Source: Dugong dugon
Lineage: Eukaryota > Chordata > Mammalia > Sirenia > Dugongidae
Direction: 5' to 3'
NCBI GenBank assembly: GCA_030035585.1
Contig: CM057473.1
Coordinates: 13,690,501 to 13,754,500, forward strand
DNA: 64,000 nt
Within the stretch, counting starts at the first letter, position 1; each line of letters starts with the position of its first letter. Below the pieces are notes generated by a model that ran no database searches, was not told the DNA's origin, and saw nothing but the letters and a program-made list of their open reading frames with translations. The position numbers and the translations under genes were made by a program. Of the stretch, positions 54,752 to 64,000 are shown one piece after another.

Positions 54752-55224
54752 GGTTTGACTAAGGTTGGACTGACGCAAGCCATGGTAATTTCAATTGCCT
54801 TATATGCATGAGAAAGCTAGACAATGAATGAGGGAGACCTAAGAAGAAATGATGCCTTTGAATTATGGTTTTGGTGAAGGATATTGAATATACTATAGAC
54901 TTGAAGTAGAATGAAGAAATCTGTCTTGGAAGAAGTACAGCCAGAATGCTCCTTAGAAGAGAGGATGACAAGACTTTATCTCATGTACTTTGGACACGTT
55001 ATCAGGAGGGACCTGTCCTTGGAGAAGGATATCATGTTTAAGAGGGTCAGCAAAAAAGAGAAAGACCTTCAATGATGTGGATTGGTACAGTGGCTGCAAT
55101 AGTGGGCTCAAACACAGCAACAATTGTGAGGATGACACAGGACAGGGCAGTGTTTCATTCTGTTGTAAATGGCGTTGCTATGAGTCGGAACCTCCTTGAC
55201 AGCACCTAACGACAACAACATAGT
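54752..55224 (+). mobile_element. RTE/BovB-type LINE, 5'-truncated
   Basis: The last about 470 bases of the RTE: TGACGCAAGCCATGGTAATTTC, GTCTTGGAAGAAGTACAGCC, TTATCAGGAGGGACC and the end TGAGTCGGAACC...CACCTAACGACAACAAC. The encoded peptide is broken. Classic 5' truncation. Confidence 0.95.
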
Positions 55225-56389
55225 CCACTACTATGGCTAGCCAACGAATACATTCAGAGTTCCTGACACAAATACACTTGAGAAACTGATGCTGACGCTA
55301 ATTATAATGTCAATGTTCTAGAAGATGTTGCCCAGGAAATAATTTTATACCTTTGAATATACTGATATATTTCAAGTTAAACTTCATTTTCTTGAATTCA
55401 ATCAAAGAATAAATTAATTTAACCACTTATTGAAATTGTATTAAAAAAGTATTTTAAGATAGCTGAAACACCATTCTTTATTTTAACTCTGTGTATTGAT
55501 CAAATTGTCTGTATGAACATCTAAATTTGTACCAAAATAAGATCCCTTGTAGAGATGAGCTGAATTATAATGGAATATTTTATGAAATGTTTTATGTTTA
55601 CAGAACGATTCATATTTTAATGATAGTTTTTGTCAGTTAATTTATGATGTTCCTTTTTGCATATTCATATAATATTTTCATGCATTATGTTTGGACATAG
55701 TAAAATGATAGTTACACATATTCCATGTCTGAGACTAGATGATTCTGGAAATGATTCCTCAAATGCTGTATAGCAGCTCTTATTTTAAACTTTAGGTGAC
55801 TGAAAGTTATTTTCGATGGAGTAAACATTCTCAGGAACTCCATAGAGAAAATGATTGCTCTTCAAAATTTACTTAAATTCAGAAAGTAGGTTAAACTTCC
55901 TATCTGCCTTTCTACAATCTGTATGATGGAATTAAAATACAATCCTGTTGTAAAAACTCCATCATTTCATGGAAAAAAATGGATTTTTAATTTTTTATAA
56001 TGAATTAGTGTATTCACATAAAGGCTAAATGCACACTTTATGTAGTAATTATAAAACAAATATTCATGTAACTAAGGCAAAAATAAATATTGCCAGGCTC
56101 TTAGAAGACTACTGTGTGCCTTTGCACTCACAATTCCCTCCTCCCTAAAGCTAGCTAACTAATACCCTAATTTTTATGGTGAATACGTCCTTGTTTTTCT
56201 TTCTGTTTGCGCTACCTAATGTATATATAATAACTTAGTATTGCTGTTTTTGACTATACGTTAATGGAATAAAACAGTATATGTTCAATTTTGTCTAGTT
56301 ATTTTTAGCCCAATTCTAAGTTTTTGAGCTTAAGACTGCATGCTGTTTCATTTAGCTGTAAATTATTATTTTTCATGTCTACATAACAT
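55225..56389. other. Unassigned AT-rich DNA
   Basis: No gene or named repeat recognised. Confidence 0.5.
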
Positions 56390-56586
56390 TGTGGTGTAGT
56401 CGTTAAAGCACTCAGCTGCTGACTGAAAGGAGAATGGTTTGAACCCACCAGCTGCTCCACAGGATAAAGGTGTGGCAATCTGCGTCTGTAAAGATTTACA
56501 GCCTTGGAAATCCTATGGGGTACTTCTACTCTGTCCTATAGGGTTGCTCTGAGTTGAAATCGATTCAAAGGCAGTTGGTTTTTGTT
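56390..56586 (+). mobile_element. AfroSINE, long subtype
   Basis: Forward copy, ATTGTGGTGTAGTCGTTAAAGC to the T-rich tail GTTGGTTTTTG, with the extra block CTGTAAAGATTTACAGCC. Confidence 0.9.
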
Positions 56587-57324
56587 ATTTTACATAGCGT
56601 TCTGTTTTATGAACATTTAAAAATGTATTTATCCATTTCATTATTAATAATGATGTGGGTTGTTGTAATTTTTGGCTATTAAGCACTTTCCTGTTATGAA
56701 CATTTCTACTAGTATACAAGTGCATGCAGTTCTTTTAACTATAGTCCAAGGGTGGGCGTTCTTCTTACATATTACTCCATAATTAAGTATAGCAAAGCTT
56801 AGAGGCATATGCTCAAATATGCTATAGGTCAGGAATTCAGACAGGCAGGATTGAGAATGGCTTCTGCCTGTTCAACCATGTCTAGAATCTCAGTATAAAA
56901 GACTGGTATATCCAGGATGACTTAAATGGCTACTTGTTAGAATCATCTGGAGGTTTCTTTATTCACATGGCTGACACATTGGCAAATGACTTGTATATCT
57001 GAGGGCCATTGATCTGAAGACCTGTGAACTACACTGTCCCATACTCACCCAATACACGATAGTGAGACAGACATTGATTATATGGAATAAACCATCTCAT
57101 TTAAAAAAGAGAACAAATGAGTTGTTGCTCCCCTTTACACATGGGGAGATATGAATCCATCGCTGTTGTGAAATCTTCCAGGTACATATTACACTTTCCT
57201 GAATTAGGGCTAAATTCTGTTCCATAATATTGATTCTATGTATTAATTAATTCTGTCTGCTCTTCTGCCCTCATAATCATCTTGCATGTGAAAATGTGTT
57301 CAATATGACTACCTTCATCAAGGG
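56587..57324. other. Unassigned DNA
   Basis: No gene recognised. Part may be old L1 (GTTATGAACATTTCTACTAGTATACAAG near 56,693). Confidence 0.4.
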
Positions 57325-57533
57325 TGGCAGCTGGATGGTGCACAGGTAGAGCAATCTACTACTAGTCAGAAAGTTGGTTGGTAGTTTGAACCAACCCCAA
57401 TGCACTTCAAAGACAGGCCTGGTCATCTGCTTCCAAAAGGTCACAGCCTTGAAGACCCTATGGAGCATTTCCACTCTGCCAACATTGGATCAGCATGAGT
57501 TGGAATCAACTCAATGTCAGCTAACAACAATAA
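57325..57533 (+). mobile_element. AfroSINE, diverged long subtype with (AAC)-like tail
   Basis: GGTGGCAGCTGGATGGTGCACAGG, CAGACAGGCCTGGTCATCTGC-like block and the end ATGAGTTGGAATCAACTC...AGCTAACAACAATAAC, i.e. the RTE-type tail. Confidence 0.85.
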
Positions 57534-57536
57534 CTT

Positions 57537-58370
57537 ATCAAGGGAATGGAAATTAAAACCACAGTGATATACTAAAACATATTCACTAGACTGGCTGGTA
57601 TTGGAGATACTAAAACTATTAAACACTGCTGAGGATGTAGCATAACTGGAATATGTGTATGTTGCTAGTGAGAGTATACATTGATAAACATCTTTTGAAA
57701 ATTGTTTTGCAGCACTGACTAAAGGCAAACTTTTTGAATTATAAATAGCTGAAATATGAGTCACAGATAATCCTGCTATGAAGATTCTCATACATAAGCT
57801 GTGTAATGCTGAATTATATAATATGTAATGTTGAATGATAATTTGTGAAGAATGTTGATATAACTTATTTTACATGTATTTTGGTAGAACTATACCCTCG
57901 TACATCTAGTTTACATGTCCAGTCCTGATTATAAACACAAATTATATGAGTGCACAAAATTACTTGAAAATTTCTGTAAAATTAGTCAAAGAAATGAAAA
58001 TAAAATTGAGAAGTTCATCAATAGGAAATTAGAACATAATTTTTATATTTTCATATATTGAAATATTACATAGTGATAAGTAAGGATAAGCTACTACTAA
58101 ATAAAATAACATGGGTGAATGTAACAGACATAATGTTGAGAAGAAGATGCCAAGCACAAAAGATGGCATACGTATGAATTTTAAGAATAGGTAGAAGTAA
58201 TTGACATGATAAACATCAAATTAGTGTTTACCAGTAGGGGAGTTATTTTACTGGGAAGGCAACTATGGTGGGACACTAGAGATATTATTTTTAATGATCT
58301 TGTGGCTGTGAAATGTTATCAAGTTCTGCACATAAAATTTGTGTGCTTTGTCAATTATACAGTCTAATAA
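57537..58370 (+). mobile_element. Old L1M fragment (ORF2 end and 3'UTR)
   Basis: AATTAAAACCACAGTGATATACT, GACTGGCTGGTATTGG, AGTATACATTGATAAAC and TATTACATAGTGATAAGTAAGG are decayed L1 ORF2 landmarks in order. The 3' part runs to GTCAATTATACAGTCTAAT. The frame is lost. Confidence 0.8.
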
Positions 58371-59144
58371 AAATAGAAAAGAAGAGAAGAAAAAATGAGA
58401 AGTAGGAATAAGACAAGGAAGAACAGAAAAAGGAGAAAGATAAAGAAGGAGGAGGAGAAGGAAGAAAAATAAACAGAGAAATAAGAAAATTAAAAATGAA
58501 AGGACAGAAAGAAAATCATGCCTGCCAGGCTACATTAAATAAGTATTATTAATAAAAGTTATTAACTATAGTAAGTAAATCTAACAGTCTAGAAGTATAT
58601 AGTGCTGTAGAGGTGCAAGGGATGGGAATCAGACTTACAACTGGTTTCCTGTTGTGATTTCTAAACTGTGTGAATATATGATCCACGTGGATATGTCAAT
58701 TATGTGAAAAATAAATGCAAATATTTAAAAGACAATGAAATCCACAAGATTAGTTGATAAAATATTTACCCTGCCTTCTTAAGAAAGAATTGTAATTCTT
58801 TTGTATTGATTTGGAAAATTCTTTATAGAAAAGTGTAGACTAATATGTTTAGAAATTATCAATGATTAGAAAAATCATAATTTTTTCAAAGCTGATTGTA
58901 TGATTGTATCAGTAAGAGATAATTGATGAAAAGTAAAAACATTAAGTAACCACTTTAATTGGAAACTAATTATTATTACTGCATCTTTCTACTCTCTAAT
59001 AGATTACTTGCACTTTGGAACAGCGAAAAAACAATTCTTAACAGTGGAGAAATCTAATTGTAGTCAATCTAACTAAGGGATTAAATTTAATATCAAAAGT
59101 AATGGGGCAACCTGATATACTCTATATCTCTGTTTTGATGCACC
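58371..59144. other. Unassigned DNA with purine-rich tract
   Basis: 58,373-58,500 is almost all A/G on the plus strand (GA-rich), possibly grown from the A-tail of the preceding L1M. The rest is AT-rich with no recognisable feature. Confidence 0.55.
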
Positions 59145-60047
59145 ATAAAGTTCCCTTCACAATACTTATTCAATCTGTATGCTGAGGAAATAATTCAAGA
59201 AGCTGGAGTATGTGAACAAGAACTCTATACCCAGATTGGAGGAAGACTCATTAACAATGTGCAGAATGCAGATGACACAACCTTGCTTGCTGAAACCGAA
59301 GAGGACTTGAAGCACTTACTGATGAACATCAAAGACTACAGCCTTCAGTATGGATTACACCTAAACATAAGGAAAACAAAAATCCTCACAAGTGGCCCAA
59401 TCACAACATTGTGATAAATGGAGAATAGATTGAAGTTGTCAAGGATTTCATTTTACTTGGGTCCACAATCAATGCTCATGGAAACAGCAGTCAAGAAATC
59501 AAATGGTGAATTGCACTGGGCAAATCTGCTGCAAAAGACCTCTTTAAGTGTTCAAAAGTAAGGATGTCACTGTAAGGACTAAGGTGCACCTGACCCAAAT
59601 CATGGTATTTTCAATTACCTCATATGTATGTGAAAGCTGGACAATGAATAAGGAAGACCAAAGAAGAATCGATGCCTTTGAATTATGGTGTTGGTGAAGA
59701 ATATTGAACATACCATGGACTGCCAGAAAAAAGAACAAATCTGTCTTGGAAGAAGTAGAGCCAGAATGCTGCTTAGAAGCAATGGTGGTAAGACTTTGTC
59801 TCCTGTACTTTGGACATGTTATCAGGAGGGACCAGTTCCTTGAGAAGGACATCATGCTTGGTAAAGTAGAGGGTCAGCAAAAGGGAAGAAGTCCCTCAAC
59901 AAGATAGATTGAAACAACGGCTGCAACAACGAGCTCAAGCATAGCAACGATTGTGAGGACGGCACAGTGCTGAGCAGTTTTCATTCTGTTTCAAAGGATC
60001 GCTATGAGTTGGAACTGATTTGATGGTACCTAACAACAACAATAAGG
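59145..60047 (+). mobile_element. RTE/BovB-type LINE, 5'-truncated
   Basis: Starts in the RT domain just before the catalytic site (AATGCAGATGACACAACC, reading NADD in place of YADD) and continues through IKDYSLQYGLHLNIRKTKIL and VLEEVEPECCLEAM to the 3' end GAGTTGGAACTGATTTGATGG...TAACAACAACAAT. Frame breaks throughout. Confidence 0.95.
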
Positions 60048-60054
60048 CTATATA

Positions 60055-60427
60055 CCCTTCCTCACTTATCGACAGGTTTAGATTCCAAAGTTGTGAAAAA
60101 AAGGTTTTATGTGAAAATAAAGTATGACTCCATCATATCACAAAATGGAGGATGACTATATCATTACATAACTGACAAATTACATCACTATATAACTGCT
60201 AAATTACATCATTACATAGCTGCCTAACCGCTGAGAATCATAGCCCAGCCAAATTGTCACATAACCTAAACCATCACAGCCAGTGTTACTCTCATCTCTC
60301 ACCCTGGCGTCTGTTACTGCCAGATGTCCATTGTTAACACGCAAAATGTTCAAATAGTAGATTTTTTACTATTGTCATAAATGTGAAATGTCAGATAATG
60401 AGATAGCTGATAAGTGAGGAGTAGGTG
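60055..60427. mobile_element. Small inverted-repeat DNA transposon (MITE-like)
   Basis: 373 bases with imperfect terminal inverted repeats: CCCTTCCTCACTTATCG on the left and CACCTACTCCTCACTTATCAG on the right (as reverse complement), flanked by TA on both sides (60,053-60,054 and 60,428-60,429). No open frame. Internal repeats of ATTACATCAYTAYATARCTG occur at 60,157-60,220. Inserted directly next to the RTE tail. Family not assigned. Confidence 0.7.
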
Positions 60428-60526
60428 TATATGGTAACTCCCTGTACTGTTTACTCACTTTTCTGTCAACCTAAATCTTCTCTAAAAAATAAATTCTCTT
60501 AATTAAAAAAAAAAAAAAGTATTGCT

Positions 60527-60955
60527 AAAGATTTTGAACAAAATTTAAATTCACCAAAAAAGACGAGACTTACTGGTCTGGCAGACTGGAGGAACCCCTG
60601 AGACTATGGGTCCCAACACCCTGCTAACTCAGAACCTTTCAGCCAAAGATTAGACAGGCCTATAAAACAAATAATAACATATGTGAAGAACATGCTTCTT
60701 AGTTCAATCAAGTGTAGGCGACCAAATGGGCAACACCTGCCCAAAGACAAAGATGAGAAAGCTGGAAGAGACAGAAAAACTGGGCTAATAGACACGGAGA
60801 ACCCAGGGTGGAAAGGGAAAGGGGGAGAGTGATGTCACATTGCAGGGATTGCAAACAATGTCACAAAAGAGTTTTTGTATAAATTTTTGAATGAAAAACT
60901 AACTTGCATTGTAAACTTTCACCTAAAACACAATTAAATGAAAAGCAAAAAAAGG
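60527..60955 (+). mobile_element. L1 3'UTR fragment of a related older subfamily
   Basis: ATTCACCAAAAAAGACGAGACTTACTGG...ACTGGAGGAACCC corresponds to the 3'UTR of the L1 at 44.9-45.0 kb, and TTGTAAACTTTCACCTAAAACACAATTAAA to its last bases. The middle differs and only one end unit is present. Confidence 0.75.
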
Positions 60956-62669
60956 TATTGCTCCTCAGAATTAAATAATTTTTTATGTTTATTTACAAAC
61001 TAAATTCTTATGCTCTTTTTCATTGTGTATTTGTATTTCAGGCTTTGGTAAGTATGTCTAAAGCTGAACCAGTATATAGAGAATACATTTTTTAACAAAT
61101 ATTCTTTACTCAAGGTATGACTATGCCAATGGGAAAAATGGTAATATCAAACAGTGAACTGATTATTGAGAATGCTATCATCTGTGAACCAAACATAGTG
61201 TGAAACTTCGTGAGACTTGGTAAGTCATGATTTGAAGAAGGCTCAGAACTAAATGTGAGGTCATATTAAGGTGAGGGCTTAACTAAGTGCAATTAAAATT
61301 TATACAATGAAAAGAAGAAATAGTGAACAATGCAACAAAGTCTGAACCTAACTGCAGAAGTACTTGAAGTTCAGAGTTGCTAAAAATTAAGAGGTAGCAC
61401 TTGTTTTGCTAGTTTCTTTGATTTTGAATGTTAACTCTGAGCTCAGTTTTAAAGAAAATTCTAAGAATAGAGTTATACTAATATATTACGCTGTACTCAA
61501 TCTAAAGTAGCTGGAATTTCCATGACTCTAGAGATAAGAATGGATGGTTGTCAAGAAAATAAAGTAAAAGGAGAAAAAAATGAAAAATTTACATTTAATA
61601 GACACACTCAATTATTTACATTAAACTTCTGGTAGTAAAACATGTGCTTTATCATTCACATCCTTATCTATTGAGTTTGACCTTTATTTTTGAGTGTGGA
61701 ATCTGATAGATTTCAATACCTGGTTAAGTAACCTGGCTAGTAATCACCCATTTTAAACTTGACTTCTCATATATGAAAATATTTAACCAAGTTCTCTAGT
61801 TTTTCTTGCCTCACTATTGCATAGATTCAGAGATTGGAAATCTGCTGTTTTTCAGTCTCTAAGTTGACTCTGACATATTTAACTTTCCTAATTCTTGTTT
61901 TCATATTGAAAGGGAAGTTCTTGCTCTCCTGCTTAATTCCAAGGTGGCGTGATAAACTCAGATTTATGACTTTAATCTGCTTGCACAGAAATTGTGAGAT
62001 CACATTTCAACCATATTGAAAAATTAAATTAATACAAGCATTTGTTTGTATAGCCCTTTGGCCTCGAAATCTGATAGACCTGTAAAAGCGTTATTTTAAG
62101 TGATATGTGAGCTTTAGATACTCTTGCCAGAGAGAATTATAAAATGATTAAAATTCAGCAATATACGCTTGCAGCAAAACTGGTTCCCCTCTTTCTCATC
62201 CCCGAAGGGCATGAAAGAAAGTCACAAAGCTGAACAAAACAAATAAACACCGTAGTGGAAAACGTTTTCTAGCATTTTTACAAAACATTGTCCCAGCAAA
62301 TAGAAATGCCAACCTTCTTTAAAACATATGACCTGGCTTTGTTGAACCAGGGTCTTCTTCCCAGATCGTCTCTGCTCTCTTCCTAAACAGAATTACTCGT
62401 GTATCCGGGCATATCTAGACTGGCCTGGCTTTTGCACGTTGACTAGGTACTTTCTATTTATTGTTTTAAATGAAAATTAAGCATTCTTTTGGCTGAGAAG
62501 GCTTTTCTGTCCACTTTAGGTAAAGTTAAGTTAGATACTGTTTCTTATCAGACCCTCTAATATTTTCAGAAGCTTGGACAAGAACTCATTAGATATCTAT
62601 GTTTCACACATTTAAGTATGTAAAGGTTATAAACCAAGTTAAAAATGTAAGACACCAAAACAAAAGTGA
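60956..62669. other. Unassigned AT-rich DNA
   Basis: No gene or named repeat recognised over 1.7 kb. It has several open frames of 61 codons or fewer and no domain. Confidence 0.5.
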
Positions 62670-62720
62670 AAAACAAACCTGTTCCTGTTGCTTTGCTTCT
62701 AACTCCTAGTGACCCTATAG
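62670..62720 (-). mobile_element. Possible AfroSINE tail fragment
   Basis: AAACAAACCTGTTCCTGTTG...ACTCCTAGTGACCCTATAG resembles the tail end of a reverse SINE, without the rest. Confidence 0.45.
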
Positions 62721-63254
62721 CCCATCGTTTTCTGTCCACTTGTCTTGACAAACACATCTTCACAACGGACTGCAACACCAGGTCCAAATTTAGAACCTTT
62801 GGTGCTTTAGAGTTCCTGACCCATGGCTTGCAGCTTACTTTTTTTTTTTTTCCGTTCTGAATGAGACTAGTGTGCATACATGTGGATGATCAGTCAGCCT
62901 GGAAAGCTCAGCTCCATCCATGACCTTTATAAACAACTCAGTGAATCTCAGGCCATATGGATACACATAACTGCTACAGCTTGCCCTTAAGAGAACACAA
63001 CAAAAGGGTTATGCAGTTATGGTATGTGGACTCAGGCCTGTTAGGCAGACAATTCTAGGGTTCTCAGGTCTAGAAGATAGTTCATGGTTCTCAGGGTCCA
63101 GAAGGGAGGGAGTTGCTGAGACAAATCTCCTTGTCCCAGAAGATTCCTAGTCATAGGGATGATATGCCCCTGGAGAAGGGCCAGTGCTGAGGAGGCCCTC
63201 TTTAAAATAAAACCCAGGCCAGTCACTCATCTTGCCTATGTCTACAAGCAAGAG
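62721..63254. other. Unassigned DNA
   Basis: No gene recognised. The open frames 62,566-62,877 minus and 63,041-63,226 minus match no family that I know. Confidence 0.4.
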
Positions 63255-63350
63255 CAGAACTCCATTCTATTCTCTCTGTGAAGGCAGGAACTGTGCCTTA
63301 CTCATCTTTATATCCCTTGGGCCTTTTGATGCTCAATAACTTTTAGTTTT
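63255..63350 (+). mobile_element. L2-like LINE 3' end
   Basis: AAGGCAGGAACTGTGCCTTACTC, ATATCCCTTGGGCC and TGCTCAATAACTTTT follow the order of an L2 3' end. Ancient. Confidence 0.5.
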
Positions 63351-63374
63351 TGTTTGTTTTAGTCATTATTGTTG

Positions 63375-63512
63375 ATTGAGGAATTTCAGACCCAGAGTGG
63401 TAATATTATTGTGACTCAGGCAACATAGCTAGTGAATGTCAAACACAGAATTCAAAATCAGAGTCCTCTGGCTTCAAAGCCCTTATTCAGTTAATGCTTC
63501 ACACTGATTTCT
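63375..63512 (+). mobile_element. MIR SINE
   Basis: GATTGAGGAATTTCAGACCCAGAG, then CAACATAGCTAGTGAATG, ATTCAAAATCAGAGTCCTCTGGC and AAAGCCCTTATTCAG match the MIR core and 3' half in consensus order. Ancient mammalian-wide SINE. Confidence 0.75.
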
Positions 63513-64000
63513 TCATAGTAAAGCATATAAATGGAGAACAATAAGAGATACTTAGCAATCAGAGGACTCATAAGTGTTGTCGGAGCCCAACTGATAGAAG
63601 CAGCATTCAAAGATGAAGTACAATTTTATGGAGAAGTATGATTGGGACAGAATATTTCATGACAGGATACGATTTGGGTAAAGACGTAGAGGATATTTTA
63701 AAAGGGAGATAGTAACAGTTGGTTACTTATTTTATTTACCTCATTTGTCAATAATATAGAAAAAAAGATGTATTGAAAGGGAATTTCAGTTCAAAAGAAA
63801 TCACTATATAATTGAGAGAATAAAAAATAAAGTCATGAAATTTTGTTTTATCGCCACAACTTTCTCAACAATAGAAACACAAGTAAATTAAAATATTTAC
63901 AATTTATTTTGAAGAAAAAATTTAAAGCCAGCCTACTCAGTTTAATAAATGTTATATCTACCCCCATCAAGATTCAATTTAGTAAAATAAGTATATTCTA
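63513..64000. other. Unassigned AT-rich DNA
   Basis: No gene or named repeat recognised. Confidence 0.5.

Noticed and set aside
1-64000. Host gene exons
   Set aside because: I looked for conserved coding blocks bounded by splice signals on both strands and found none that I could support. Short or poorly conserved exons could still be missed.

Overview
The window reads as non-coding nuclear DNA from an afrotherian mammal, most likely an elephant or close relative. Three things point there. About twenty-five copies and fragments of AfroSINE-type tRNA-derived SINEs are present, recognisable by 'GGTTAAGAGC...GCTGCTAACCAAAAGGT', 'CCTTGGAAACCCTA' and 'TATGAGTCGGAATCGACTCG'. Several fragments of a BovB/RTE-type LINE end in the same 3' sequence and an (AAC)n tail. 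The younger L1 copies carry a long 3'UTR. The base composition is strongly A+T-rich, and I found no host protein-coding exon, CpG-island promoter or structural RNA gene. Nearly every open frame over 60 codons lies inside a repeat, lies opposite one, or looks like chance.

Layout. 0-2.4 kb: a possible LTR-like promoter, two opposed SINEs and a GC-rich retrocopy-like segment. 2.4-7.4 kb: a minus-strand L1 with an intact 5' end and target-site duplications, but with most of ORF2 replaced by a small fold-back. 7.5-15.3 kb: SINEs, an old L1M copy, an MLT1 LTR, a solo LTR and an RTE fragment. 15.3-18.3 kb: a cluster of fossil endogenous retroviruses (an LTR, an ERVL dUTPase remnant, and a two-LTR element with a pol-less interior and an env-like remnant). 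19.9-21.1 kb: an RTE copy with a large internal deletion. 22-31 kb: SINEs, including one with an internal 5 x 43 bp tandem array, an MLT1 LTR and a minus RTE. 31-42 kb: more SINEs, a solo LTR with perfect duplications and a MaLR-type element with both LTRs. 42.3-45.5 kb: a 5'-truncated plus-strand L1 that keeps its ORF2 in one frame apart from stops. 45.9-48.2 kb: an ERVL pol fossil. 48-64 kb: old L1M, L2, MIR, two small inverted-repeat DNA transposons, SINEs and RTE fragments in otherwise unassigned AT-rich sequence.

No working gene system is visible. The coherent biology is that of a retrotransposon community: autonomous L1 and RTE lineages, SINEs whose tails match the RTE 3' end, and several generations of fossil LTR elements nested in one another. 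The most unusual observations are the fold-back in the first L1, the tandem enlargement of L1 3'UTR units, the minisatellite born inside a SINE, and the chimeric SINE whose body resembles the RTE 5' region. Family names come from memory of repeat consensus sequences, not from a database search. Boundaries are by eye, usually within 5-20 bases.
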